Assembly: GCF_032397745.1 (NCBI RefSeq)
Contig: NZ_CP135921.1
Coordinates: 868,001 to 932,000, forward strand
Direction: 5' to 3'
DNA from: Bradyrhizobium prioriisuperbiae
Lineage (GTDB): Bacteria > Pseudomonadota > Alphaproteobacteria > Rhizobiales > Xanthobacteraceae
Length of the DNA stretch: 64,000 nt
Below, one piece after another: positions 43,598-53,152 of this stretch. A model generated the notes under the pieces. The model saw nothing but the letters and a program-made list of their open reading frames with translations. It was not told where the DNA came from and did no database searches. How positions within the stretch are numbered: position 1 is the first letter of the stretch; each line of letters opens with the position of its first letter. The position numbers were made by a program, and so were the translations under genes.

Positions 43598-43631
43598 TAG
43601 AGATTTCGCTCCAATTGGAACGAAATCTCTA
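43598..43631. promoter_or_regulatory. 34-base near-perfect palindrome upstream of garD
   Basis: TAGAGATTTCG, then TCCAATTGGA and CGAAATCTCTA form a 34-base palindrome with one mismatched pair, 63 bases before the garD start. It lies in the 179-base space between garD and kdgD. No T-run follows in the transcription direction, so an operator is more likely than a terminator. The binding protein is not known. Confidence 0.7.
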
Positions 43632-43714
43632 CATATTATTTTGACGCGTTTTCTTCACGCGAACCGGTTTCCACTTCGCTCGAAAACGCCTTGTACAACG
43701 CTAACCCGGCGCCG

Positions 43715-44650
43715 TCAGGCCGCCTTCTGCTGTTTGATCAAACCCTGCACCAGCGCCTCGAGCTCGGCGATCTCGGCAGCGGTGAGGTCGGTCAACGGCG
43801 GCCGCACCGGGCCGGAATCGCGGCCGATCACCTTCATGCCGGCCTTGATGATGGAGACCGCATAACCCTTCTTGCGGTTGCGGATCGCGATCAGCGGCAG
43901 GATGAAATCGCGCAGACCGGCCTGGACGGCGGCGCGGTCCTGGCGGCGCACCGCGGCATAGAAGGAGGTGGCGAATTCGGGCACGAAGTTGAACACCGCC
44001 GAGGAATAGGTGGTGACGCCCATCTCCAGATACGGCAGCGCGAAGGTTTCCGCCGTCGGCAGCCCGCCGATATAGGTGAGACGATCGCCCAGCCGGATGT
44101 GGACGCGCGTCATCAGTTCGACATCGCCGACGCCGTCCTTGTAGCCGACCAGATTGGGGCAGCGGGCGCAGAGGGCTTCCAGCGTCGCCTCGTTCAACAG
44201 CGCATTGTCGCGATTGTAGAAGATAACGCCGAGCTTGGTGGCGGCGCAGACGGCTTCGACATGGGCCGCCAGCCCGTCCTGCTCGGAGTTCATCAGATAC
44301 GGCGGCAGCAGCAACAGACCGTCGGCGCCTGCCTTCTCCGCCGCCACCGCCATCTCGGTGGCGATCGCGGTGCCATAACCGGCGCCAGCCAGCACCGGCA
44401 CGCGTCCGCGCGTCTCGGCTACGGCGATGCCGACCACGCGGGTCACCTCGGCCGGGGTCAGCGAAAAGAATTCGCCGGTGCCGCCAGCGGCGAACAGGCC
44501 GGCGACGTCATAGCCGCACAGCCAGTCGAGGTTGTCGCGATAACGCTCCTCGTCGAACGACAGATCCGCCTTGAACGGCGTGACCGGAAACGACAGCAGC
44601 CCGCTCCCGATCTGGCGAGCCATTTCCTGCGGCGTCATCTTGCTGGTCAT
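43715..44650 (-). CDS. kdgD: 5-dehydro-4-deoxyglucarate dehydratase (DapA family)
   Basis: A 311-residue cytosolic enzyme that converts 5-keto-4-deoxyglucarate to alpha-ketoglutarate semialdehyde with loss of CO2 and water. It belongs to the DHDPS/NAL barrel family: [23 protein letters not shown], the conserved FYNRDN (tyrosine near residue 145) and the Schiff-base lysine in VGYKDGVGD (near 171). ATG 44650 has AGGAG upstream. It follows a LysR gene by 146 bases on the same strand and is upstream of garD. No alpha-ketoglutarate semialdehyde dehydrogenase is seen in this window. Confidence 0.9.
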   Translation of the reverse strand: MTSKMTPQEMARQIGSGLLSFPVTPFKADLSFDEERYRDNLDWLCGYDVAGLFAAGGTGEFFSLTPAEVTRVVGIAVAETRGRVPVLAGAGYGTAIATEMAVAAEKAGADGLLLLPPYLMNSEQDGLAAHVEAVCAATKLGVIFYNRDNALLNEATLEALCARCPNLVGYKDGVGDVELMTRVHIRLGDRLTYIGGLPTAETFALPYLEMGVTTYSSAVFNFVPEFATSFYAAVRRQDRAAVQAGLRDFILPLIAIRNRKKGYAVSIIKAGMKVIGRDSGPVRPPLTDLTAAEIAELEALVQGLIKQQKAA

Positions 44651-44754
44651 GTGAACATCTCCTGTCGGTCTTGCGGCTGGGCATCGCGCGTGAGCGCGTT
44701 TCATGTCCGGTGATAGGCGCCGCATTGCCCGTGGTCCAAGCCAAAGGCTGGGTC

Positions 44755-44779
44755 GATCGATGCAGATTCTGCATCGATC
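44755..44779. promoter_or_regulatory. 25-base palindrome with ATCGATGC half-sites upstream of kdgD
   Basis: GATCGATGCAGA and TCTGCATCGATC are perfect 12-base arms with a one-base centre, about 105-129 bases before kdgD. The same ATCGATGC 8-mer and related half-sites occur about 107-141 bases before the MFS gene (47370-47404). The shared spacing suggests one regulator, perhaps the LysR protein encoded immediately to the right. Confidence 0.6.
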
Positions 44780-44796
44780 AGACATCCATTGGACGC

Positions 44797-45687
44797 TCAG
44801 GTGAGCGCGATCTCGCGACCGACTTCCACCACGGTCGGCAGCAGCGGATTATCGCCGTCGCGGCGCCAGACCAAAAACATCTCCACGGGCCGCGGCGCCT
44901 TGATGCGCAGGGGACGCAGCACGATCCCATCCATGCGCAGTCCCTCCGCCGTCTCCGGCACCACCGCAAGCCCGAGACCGGCGCGCACCAGCGACAGAAT
45001 CGAATGGATCTGGCTGAGGTGCTGCACATAACGCGGCAGCACCTTGGCGCGTGCGAACTCGCTTACCAGCAGGTCGTAGAAATAACGCGACTCGTAGGGG
45101 GCATACATGATGAAGGGCTGGCCATCGAGGTCGTTGAGCGCAAGGCTCGGCCGGCCAGCCAGCGGATGGCCGGCGGGGACCGCCGCGACCAGCGGCTCGG
45201 CGACCACACGCAGGGAATCGAGTTCCGGGCGGCCGACCGGCGGGCGCAGCAGGCCGATGTCGATCTCGCCGGAGCCGAGCGCCTCCAACTGATCGACGCT
45301 GACCATCTCCTTGAGCGACAGGTCGACCTCGGGCAGGCGGTGGCGCATCGCGGTGACGAGCTGGGGCAGGAAGGAATAGGCGCCGCCGGCGGTGAAGCCG
45401 ATCCTGATGCCGCCGGTCTTGCCGGCGGCGATGCGCTTGGCGGCGGCGGAGGCTGAGGCCGCGAGTTTCAGGATACGCCTTGCCTCCGGCAGGAAGCTGC
45501 GCCCGGCGGGCGTCAGCCGCACGGCGCGGCTGGTGCGCTCCAGCAGCGGCGCGTCGATGATCCGCTCCAGCACCTGGATCTGCCGGCTCAGCGGCGGCTG
45601 GGTCATGTTCAGTCGCGCCGCGGCGCGGCCGAAGTGCAATTCCTCGGCGACCGCCACAAAACATCGCAGCTGCATAATGTCGAACAT
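44797..45687 (-). CDS. LysR-family regulator of the galactarate/glucarate module
   Basis: A 296-residue LysR regulator: [48 protein letters not shown] is the helix-turn-helix, and a full effector domain follows to EVGREIALT. This branch resembles catabolic activators that bind aromatic or sugar acids. ATG 45687 was chosen so that the protein begins just before the HTH; longer in-frame starts add a 45-residue tail. Its position between kdgD and the MFS transporter suggests that it responds to a sugar diacid and controls both. Confidence 0.85.
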   Translation of the reverse strand: MFDIMQLRCFVAVAEELHFGRAAARLNMTQPPLSRQIQVLERIIDAPLLERTSRAVRLTPAGRSFLPEARRILKLAASASAAAKRIAAGKTGGIRIGFTAGGAYSFLPQLVTAMRHRLPEVDLSLKEMVSVDQLEALGSGEIDIGLLRPPVGRPELDSLRVVAEPLVAAVPAGHPLAGRPSLALNDLDGQPFIMYAPYESRYFYDLLVSEFARAKVLPRYVQHLSQIHSILSLVRAGLGLAVVPETAEGLRMDGIVLRPLRIKAPRPVEMFLVWRRDGDNPLLPTVVEVGREIALT

Positions 45688-45925
45688 CGATGCCAATTCG
45701 CTATTGATCGAGGCTGTCCGACGCGCCTCTAGCATGGATCGATCGGAGGCGACAACGCCGGGCGGCGCAGTCCTGCTGCGCGCCGCCGGCTCAGGTTCAA
45801 CATCATCAAAGCGCAAGATCAAAACCTGCGTTGCGCTGGTCCGGACTCTTTCGGCCCGGTTCCCGGCGTGGACACATCAAAAATCAAAAAAGCCGAAAAT
45901 ATGATCCGTTCGAAGCCTGCGAGGC

Positions 45926-47263
45926 TCACGCCTTGCGCAATTCGACACGGCGGATGTCGCCGACAAGAAACAGATACGCCGCCATGGCGACAAAGGCGTT
46001 GATGCCGACAAACACCAGCGCGCCATTGAACGAGCCGGTGTGCTGGATCATGTAGCCGATGATGATCGGCGTGGTGATGCCGGCGGTGTTGCCGAACATG
46101 TTGAACAGGCCGCCGCTGAGGCCGCCGATTTCCTTCGGCGAGGTGTCGGACACCACCGCCCAACCCAGCGAGCCGACACCCTTGCCGAAGAAGGCGATCG
46201 CCATCACCACCACCACGAGGGTGGGCGAGGAAACGTAATTGCAGATGATGATGGTCATTGACAGCAGCATGCCGCCGATGATCGGGAGCTTGCGGGCCAG
46301 TGTCAGCGAGCCTGTCCGCCGGTACAGCGCATCGGAAATCACGCCGCCGAGCACGCCACCGATGAAGCCGCACAACGCCGGCAGCGAGGCGACAAGGCCG
46401 GCATTGAGGATCGACAGCCCCCGATCCTTGATCAGATAGAGCGGGAACCAGGTCAGGAAGAAGTAGGTGATGACGTTGATGCAGTGCTGGGCGATGTAGA
46501 CACCGAGCAGCATCCGGCTGCCGAGCAATTGCCTGAGATCTCTCCAGGCGAAGGGACGATGCCGGCCGGAGGCCTCGGCGCCGTCCATCTGCATCAGCGC
46601 GCCACCGCGTTCCAGATGGGTGATCTCGGCATCGCTGATCGCCGGGTGCTCGCGCGGACCGTGCATCAGCCGCCCCCACAGCACCCACATGATCGCGCCG
46701 ATGATGCCCATGACGAAGAACGAATAACGCCAGCCGAAACTCTGGGTGATCCAGCTGACCAGCGGCGCGAACAAAACCGGCGCGAAATACTGCGCCGCAT
46801 TGAAGATCGCCGACGCCTTGCCACGCTCGGCGGTCGGAAACCAGGCGGCGACGATGCGCGCATTGCCGGGGAAGGACGGCGATTCCGCGATTCCCATCAG
46901 AAAGCGGAACACGAACAGCCAGACGATGGCGGCGCCGCCACTGAAGAAGCCAACCCAGCCTTGCGTGAAGGTAAAGACCGACCACAGCAGGATGCTCCAG
47001 GCATACACCTGCTTCGAACCATAACGATCGAGCAGCCAGCCGCCGGGAATCTGCGCCGCCACATAGGACCAGCTGAACGCCGAGAAGATATAGCCGAGCG
47101 CCACCGGACTGATGTCGAGATCCTTCGACAGCGGCGCGCCGACAATCGACACGATGGCGCGATCGGCGTAGTTGATCACGGTGACCGCGAAGATCATGGC
47201 GATGATCTGGTAACGCACCCGTCCGCTGCTGCTTGCTGTCTCCGTCTGGGGGATCGACACCAT
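45926..47263 (-). CDS. MFS transporter, probable sugar-acid (glucarate/galactarate) uptake, GudP-like
   Basis: A 445-residue inner-membrane major-facilitator protein with about 12 spans. Features include VINYADRAIVSIVGAPLSKDL in the first helices, GGWLLDRYGSKQ as the MFS loop 2-3 motif, FLMGIAESPSFPGNARIVAAWFPTAERGKASAIFNAAQYFAPVLFAPL and GVISDALYRRTG. These fit the anion:cation symporter (ACS) group used for hexarates. ATG 47263 has AAGGGA upstream; a start 12 residues earlier is possible. It probably imports the substrate of GarD. Confidence 0.87.
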   Translation of the reverse strand: MVSIPQTETASSSGRVRYQIIAMIFAVTVINYADRAIVSIVGAPLSKDLDISPVALGYIFSAFSWSYVAAQIPGGWLLDRYGSKQVYAWSILLWSVFTFTQGWVGFFSGGAAIVWLFVFRFLMGIAESPSFPGNARIVAAWFPTAERGKASAIFNAAQYFAPVLFAPLVSWITQSFGWRYSFFVMGIIGAIMWVLWGRLMHGPREHPAISDAEITHLERGGALMQMDGAEASGRHRPFAWRDLRQLLGSRMLLGVYIAQHCINVITYFFLTWFPLYLIKDRGLSILNAGLVASLPALCGFIGGVLGGVISDALYRRTGSLTLARKLPIIGGMLLSMTIIICNYVSSPTLVVVVMAIAFFGKGVGSLGWAVVSDTSPKEIGGLSGGLFNMFGNTAGITTPIIIGYMIQHTGSFNGALVFVGINAFVAMAAYLFLVGDIRRVELRKA

Positions 47264-47369
47264 GGTTGTTCCCTTCCCGAACATCGTCGCGCGACACACT
47301 CGGTCGCAAGACGAACCCTTGCTTGTTGGGACGGGACACTAGGGACGTGGTCGATGCCGGACCATTTTA

Positions 47370-47404
47370 GACTGGGCATCGATCGATACAGTCTGGGTAT
47401 TGAT
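47370..47404. promoter_or_regulatory. Direct repeats GACTGGGCATCGAT and GTCTGGGTATTGAT upstream of the MFS gene
   Basis: Two 14-base repeats, 11 of 14 positions matching, begin 21 bases apart (two helical turns), at 47370-47383 and 47391-47404. They share the ATCGATGC (reverse strand) half-site with the palindrome upstream of kdgD. Likely LysR-type binding sites; no direct evidence. Confidence 0.55.
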
Positions 47405-47473
47405 GGGGGGTGGGATCGACGCGTTGCCTCTTCCAACGTTGTGGCCTGGAGCGTTTCCTCACACTCCGTGTCA

Positions 47474-47616
47474 TCGCCCGACTTGATCGGGCTATCCAGT
47501 ACCCGGGGTATCAAGAGCTGGAACGATGAGCTGCAAAACCGGTGGCCACCGTTACAAGCGCCGTCATCTCATCATGAACTTCGCCGCCTACTGGGTCGCC
47601 CGATCAAGTCGGGCGA
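47474..47616. repeat. Inverted pair of CGCCCGACTTGATCGGGC repeats
   Basis: TCGCCCGACTTGATCGGGC (47474-47492) and its exact reverse complement (47598-47616) are 105 bases apart in the 404-base gap between the MFS gene and the formyltransferase-like gene. The core itself is partly palindromic. The family resembles repeats common between genes in Bradyrhizobium. No gene is seen elsewhere in the gap. Confidence 0.75.
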
Positions 47617-47667
47617 CGACAGCAGTGGGTGGCGAAACGCAGCGCGTTTTGATCAGTCGCTGTCAGT

Positions 47668-48261
47668 TCAGTGCGGCGACAGCGCAGGCGCCTGGGTGGC
47701 GAACGCCTCGTCCTGCGGCTTGGACGGCAGTGAGCCGAACGCCTTGGCGTGATCGATCGCTTCCGCCAGCAGCTTGAGACCGAGCGGCGCCAGCGCGCGC
47801 TCCCACAATTCGCGGGCGGTCTCGCCCTTTTTCACGAAGCACCAGTCCTGCATCACGATCGCACCGGCATCCATGCGGTCGGCGAGGTGATAGATGGTGC
47901 CGCCGGCGATCGAATCGCCTTCCTTGATGGTCCATTCCACCGCGGCCATGCCGCGATGGCGCGGCAGCAACGAGGGGTGATAACCGATGCCGCCGAATTT
48001 CGCGGTGGCGAGCGCCTCGCGGCTGACACGGGCGTGGCTGTGGGCGGTGATGATCAGATCGGTCGCGGGCGCGATTTCCGAGGCCGCCACGATCTTCGGA
48101 TTGGCCTGCACGGTGACCTCGACATTCGCCTTGCGAGCCGCCGCAGCCAGCCGATCCTCGCCATCGTGCACCACGACGCGCGCGACGCCGAAACCGTGCT
48201 GATGCAGCATGTCGAAAACGGTCACGCCGAAATGGCGGGAGCCGACGAGCGTGATCCGCAT
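47668..48261 (-). CDS. Formyltransferase-like protein (GART/FMT N-terminal fold)
   Basis: A 197-residue protein with the formyltransferase N-terminal fold: MRITLVGSRHFGVTVFDMLHQHG, then IITAHSHARVS, FGGIGYHPSLLPRHRGMAAVEW and AGGTIYHLADRMDAGAIVMQDW. The canonical catalytic N-x-H of the family reads G-Y-H here, so the asparagine is absent, but the histidine and the later aspartate remain. It may have another acceptor or activity. It is shorter than methionyl-tRNA formyltransferase (about 310) and lacks its C-terminal domain. Confidence 0.8.
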   Translation of the reverse strand: MRITLVGSRHFGVTVFDMLHQHGFGVARVVVHDGEDRLAAAARKANVEVTVQANPKIVAASEIAPATDLIITAHSHARVSREALATAKFGGIGYHPSLLPRHRGMAAVEWTIKEGDSIAGGTIYHLADRMDAGAIVMQDWCFVKKGETARELWERALAPLGLKLLAEAIDHAKAFGSLPSKPQDEAFATQAPALSPH

Positions 48262-48330
48262 TCCTTACCTACCCCGAGCCCTGTTGTGTCCGAATATCAA
48301 AATCGCTGGCTTCAAATCACTGGCCCCAAC

Positions 48331-49884
48331 TCACTGCCCCCAAGCCGCGAACGCATCGTTGAACGCGCGCTCGCCGGGTGCACCCTTCTCGACCGCCAGG
48401 ATGGCGCGCCGCTGGTTGGTGTAGACCAGCGGAATGTCGAACCAGGAGCGCTCCTTCAGCAACTGGATGTTGCGCGACTTGTCGGCGTCGACATTCGACA
48501 GCCCGACCAGGAAAAAGCCGTCGGTGACCTTCACTGCCAGGCCTGCCAGCGGCGTGCCCTTGGTCTGCTCGGCGGATTTCATCAGCACACCCGGCACATT
48601 GGCGACGCCGCCGCCGCTGAAGTCCGGCGGCAAGGTGAATGTCAGCTCGGCAGTGTGGCTCGCCGGCAGCGACGCATCGTTGTTGCGGCGGATGGTCAGC
48701 GTCATCTTCAGCTTGCGGTCGGGCACGTCGACATCGGCTCGGATCGCGAGATCCGGCGGCTGGCCGGCCGCGCCGGCGATCTGGTCGACGCGCCACACCA
48801 CGGTGCCCTCATAACGCCGGCCCTCCTGCACGGAGGGGTCCTCGTCATAAAGCACGACCTTCTGCGCCACCGGCGCGATCTGCGAGCCGGGCTGGCCGAC
48901 GCGGTCGGCGATCTTGGGCCGGCTGCCACTGTCGGTGGCCGGCGTTTTCGGCGCTTCCGCGACCGGCTGCGACTTCATCATGCCGCGGATGGTGGTCCAT
49001 GCCTTCGGGCCGACCAGGAAACCGACGCCGGCGAGAATCAGCACCACGCCGAGGATCAGCAGGGATTTCAGCGGAAAACGGCTCGGCACCCGTGCCGGCT
49101 TCGGCGGCTTGGCCGGCCGCGGCCCCGGACCGGGCATGCCCTGACTAGATTTGGCGCCGCGCGCGACCGGCGGGCGATCCTGGTAGCGGGCGTGATCGTC
49201 GGCCGCATCGTCATAGCCGTAAGGCGCCTCCGACATCGGATCGACGCGATTCTCCAGGCTCGGCTCGATGCGGTCGAACTCGGACGACGGCGAAGGGACG
49301 TTGGCGTAGGTGCGGCGCGCGGAGCGATTGGCCTGCGCCGCGGCGGCGCCGAGGTCGTCGGCATCCGCCACCACGTCGCGAAAGCCGCGCATGCCGGGCT
49401 GCGCCGGACGCTGTGGCGCGCCGGCGGGGCGCGGCGGCTGCGGCCGCGAGGTGTCGCGACTGACCGGCGGAGGGGCCGATGGCGGCGGGTCGGGACGCAG
49501 GTTGCGCGGCGGGCGCGGCGCCTCGTCCTCGGGCGACGGACCACGTGGGGCTGGGCGGCCGGCCGCGTTGGGATCGGTGGGATTCGCACGGGCGCGCACG
49601 CTGGAGCGCAGGGCATCACCCGGGCGGGTGCGCGACAGAGGGTCGGGCTTCGGTGCCTCGATGCGGGCGCGCTGGGCGGCCTCGGATTCGACCTTGCGGA
49701 CGGCCTCCTCCAGCGCCAGCCGTTCGCGGGTGATCTCGCTTTCGGTCAGCGGCGGCTGCACGCTGCGCAGCTGCGCGATCAGCGCGGTGCGCGCCCGCTC
49801 ATACAGTGCGCGACGCGCCTCCCCGGGCGCCCCGGGATCGAGGCCGGAAATCGCACGAGCGATCAGCGGGTAGTAATCAGCCAT
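48331..49884 (-). CDS. Hypothetical protein with proline-rich region and single membrane span
   Basis: A 517-residue protein. Residues 1-85 are helical and charged (SITRERLALEEAVRKVESEAAQRAR-like), 90-250 are proline/arginine/alanine rich and probably unfolded, one span lies near 273-292 (LLILGVVLILAGVGFLVGPKAW), and residues 340-517 form a beta-rich domain (YEGTVVWRVDQIAG, RADVDVPDRKLKMTLTIRRNNDASLPASHTAELTF). I do not recognise a family function. It lies 39 bases downstream of purA on the same strand and occurs beside purA in Bradyrhizobium-like genomes as far as I recall. Confidence 0.72.
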   Translation of the reverse strand: MADYYPLIARAISGLDPGAPGEARRALYERARTALIAQLRSVQPPLTESEITRERLALEEAVRKVESEAAQRARIEAPKPDPLSRTRPGDALRSSVRARANPTDPNAAGRPAPRGPSPEDEAPRPPRNLRPDPPPSAPPPVSRDTSRPQPPRPAGAPQRPAQPGMRGFRDVVADADDLGAAAAQANRSARRTYANVPSPSSEFDRIEPSLENRVDPMSEAPYGYDDAADDHARYQDRPPVARGAKSSQGMPGPGPRPAKPPKPARVPSRFPLKSLLILGVVLILAGVGFLVGPKAWTTIRGMMKSQPVAEAPKTPATDSGSRPKIADRVGQPGSQIAPVAQKVVLYDEDPSVQEGRRYEGTVVWRVDQIAGAAGQPPDLAIRADVDVPDRKLKMTLTIRRNNDASLPASHTAELTFTLPPDFSGGGVANVPGVLMKSAEQTKGTPLAGLAVKVTDGFFLVGLSNVDADKSRNIQLLKERSWFDIPLVYTNQRRAILAVEKGAPGERAFNDAFAAWGQ

Positions 49885-49923
49885 GAACGTCCGACTTGGG
49901 GCCTCACGGCCCGGGTTTAGGTG

Positions 49924-51216
<1,293 letters not shown>

Positions 51217-51510
51217 TTCGCAAAAGTCCCCTGAAATCCGTCAACAGGATGGGTTTGGAACGACTCACTTTGCGGCCGGGGCCGCTCGCATGTGAGACAA
51301 ATCAACCGGATAAAGGATGCGGGCGGATGACGCAAGCCAAATGGGCGATTTCCGCATGGGCGCGATGCAGCCAAACCATTGATATCCCCTGAAAATCCTT
51401 CATTGTTGCTGTCATCGGGGTCGCTGCCCCGACAATCCGGCGGCGCAATCCGTTTAGAACCTGCCCGGAGCCCCGGCGCTCCCCACCACAGCCACCGAAG
51501 TACCGCAAAA

Positions 51511-52428
51511 ATGACGGCTTCCGATCTGCCCCGTGGGCCCTCGCCGATCGGCTGGCTGGGCCAGCAACCCTACCTGCTGCTAAGCCTGACCTCGCTGTTC
51601 TGGGCCGGCAATATCGTTGTCGGGCGCCATCTCGCGGGCGTGGTGCCGCCATTCACCCTGTCGTTCATCCGCTGGGCCGGCGCGACGCTGATCATCCTGC
51701 CGCTGGCCTGGCCACATCTTACCGCCGACTGGCCCGCCATCCGCAGGCAGATCGGATTGATGCTGTTCCTGTCAGTCAGCGGCGTCGGCATCTACAACAC
51801 GCTGGCCTATTACGGCCTGCAATACACCCAGGCCCTTAACGCGCTGCTGCTGCAGTCCGCGGGGCCGCTGTTCGTGGCGCTCTGGTCGCTGGTGCTGCTT
51901 GGGGTCCGGCTGAGCTGGCTGCAGGCCTTCGGGATCGCGGTCTCGCTGGTCGGCGTGCTGACCATCCTGACCCGAGGACACCTTGAGACGCTTGCCGGAA
52001 TCCAGTTCAACCGCGGCGACCTGTTCTTCACCGCCGCGCTGGCGATCTTCGGCGTCTATTCGGCGCTGTCGGTGAAGCGGCCGCCGATCCACAATCTGTC
52101 GTTTCTGGGATTCACCATGGGCTTCGGCGCGCTGTCGCTGATCCCGCTGGTGATCTGGGATGCGTTCTACAGTCCGCCCGTCGAGGTCTCCACATCGAGC
52201 CTGCTATCGCTCGCCTATGTGGTGATCTTTCCCTCCACGCTCGGCTACCTCTGCTTCAACCGCGGCATCCAGTTGATCGGGGCCAACCGCGCCGCGCCGT
52301 TCTTTCATCTGATCCCGGTGTTCGGCGCCGTCATGGCGATCGCCTTTCTCGGCGAGCGGCCGGAATTGTTCCATCTGGTGGGCTTCGCACTGGTGCTGGC
52401 CGGGGTGTTTATCGCGGCACGAAAATAG
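51511..52428 (+). CDS. EamA/DMT-family membrane transporter, copy 1
   Basis: A 305-residue ten-span inner-membrane protein of the drug/metabolite transporter superfamily. It has two EamA halves (QPYLLLSLTSLFWAGNIVVGRHLAGVVPP; GDLFFTAALAIFGVYSALSVKRPPI). ATG 51511 precedes MTASDLPRG and was chosen over an earlier in-frame start that adds 44 residues antisense to purA's upstream region. It is clearly related to the gene at 58215 (QPYLLLSLTSLFWAGN repeats exactly). Substrate unknown. Confidence 0.87.
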   Translation: MTASDLPRGPSPIGWLGQQPYLLLSLTSLFWAGNIVVGRHLAGVVPPFTLSFIRWAGATLIILPLAWPHLTADWPAIRRQIGLMLFLSVSGVGIYNTLAYYGLQYTQALNALLLQSAGPLFVALWSLVLLGVRLSWLQAFGIAVSLVGVLTILTRGHLETLAGIQFNRGDLFFTAALAIFGVYSALSVKRPPIHNLSFLGFTMGFGALSLIPLVIWDAFYSPPVEVSTSSLLSLAYVVIFPSTLGYLCFNRGIQLIGANRAAPFFHLIPVFGAVMAIAFLGERPELFHLVGFALVLAGVFIAARK

Positions 52429-52486
52429 GGGATCATCCACCGTTCGGACGCGCCCCAATAATCAGAATTCCGGAAAGGTCTCGCCC

Positions 52487-53107
52487 ATGATGATGACGCT
52501 TTATTTCGCTCCCCACACCTGTGCACTCGCCTCGCACATCGCGCTTGCGGACGCCGGCGCGGACTATGTTGCCGAGATCGTCGACTTCAAGACAAACCAA
52601 CAGCAGAGCCCGCAATACCTGGCCATCAATCCCAAGGGCCGCGTGCCGGCGCTGGTCACCGACCGCGGCATCCTGACCGAAACCCCGGCCATCCTGGGCT
52701 TCATCGCGCAGAGCTTTCCGCAGGCCCGGCTTGCGCCGGCCGATCCCTTTGCATTCGCGCAAGCGCAGTCGTTCAACAACTATCTGTGCGCCACGGTGCA
52801 TGTGGCGCATGCCCATGGACCGCGCGGCCGTCGCTGGGCTGACGAACCCGAGGCGATCGCCGCCATGCAACGCAAAGTGCCGCAGACCATGACCGCGTGC
52901 TTCGACCTGATCGAAAACGGCATGCTCAAGGGGCCGTGGGTGATGGGCGAGAGCTATTCGATCTGCGATCCCTATCTGTTTACGCTGACGACGTGGCTGG
53001 AAGGCGACGGCGTCGACCTCACCCGCCTGCCGCGGGTGATGGATCACCATCGCCGCATGGCCGAGCGAGCCGCGACACGCAAGGCGCTAGCCGAGCAACT
53101 GGGATGA
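52487..53107 (+). CDS. Glutathione S-transferase family protein
   Basis: A 206-residue cytosolic enzyme with an N-terminal thioredoxin-like domain (MMTLYFAPHTCALASHIALADAGADY, NPKGRVPALVTDRGILTETPAILGFIA with the family TET/ES pattern) and a helical C-terminal domain (FDLIENGMLKGPWVMGESYSICDPYLFTLTTWL). It conjugates glutathione to electrophiles or has a related thiol role. GGAAAGG lies upstream of ATG 52487; a second ATG follows immediately. Confidence 0.87.
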   Translation: MMMTLYFAPHTCALASHIALADAGADYVAEIVDFKTNQQQSPQYLAINPKGRVPALVTDRGILTETPAILGFIAQSFPQARLAPADPFAFAQAQSFNNYLCATVHVAHAHGPRGRRWADEPEAIAAMQRKVPQTMTACFDLIENGMLKGPWVMGESYSICDPYLFTLTTWLEGDGVDLTRLPRVMDHHRRMAERAATRKALAEQLG

Positions 53108-53152
53108 TCGATCGACGATAAGGCAGGCATTCTTGAAGACAGGCGCGCTTGC

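Noticed and set aside
42255..43865. A 536-codon open frame on the plus strand opposite garD
   Set aside because: It is antisense to a clear GarD protein, and its translation has the repetitive, basic/acidic look of a high-G+C shadow frame with no family pattern.
46484..47752. A 422-codon open frame on the plus strand opposite the MFS gene
   Set aside because: Antisense to an obvious transporter and without any recognised motif.
47749..49920. A 723-codon open frame on the plus strand opposite the formyltransferase-like and proline-rich genes
   Set aside because: No known domain; it spans two genes on the opposite strand and their gap, typical of high-G+C antisense frames.
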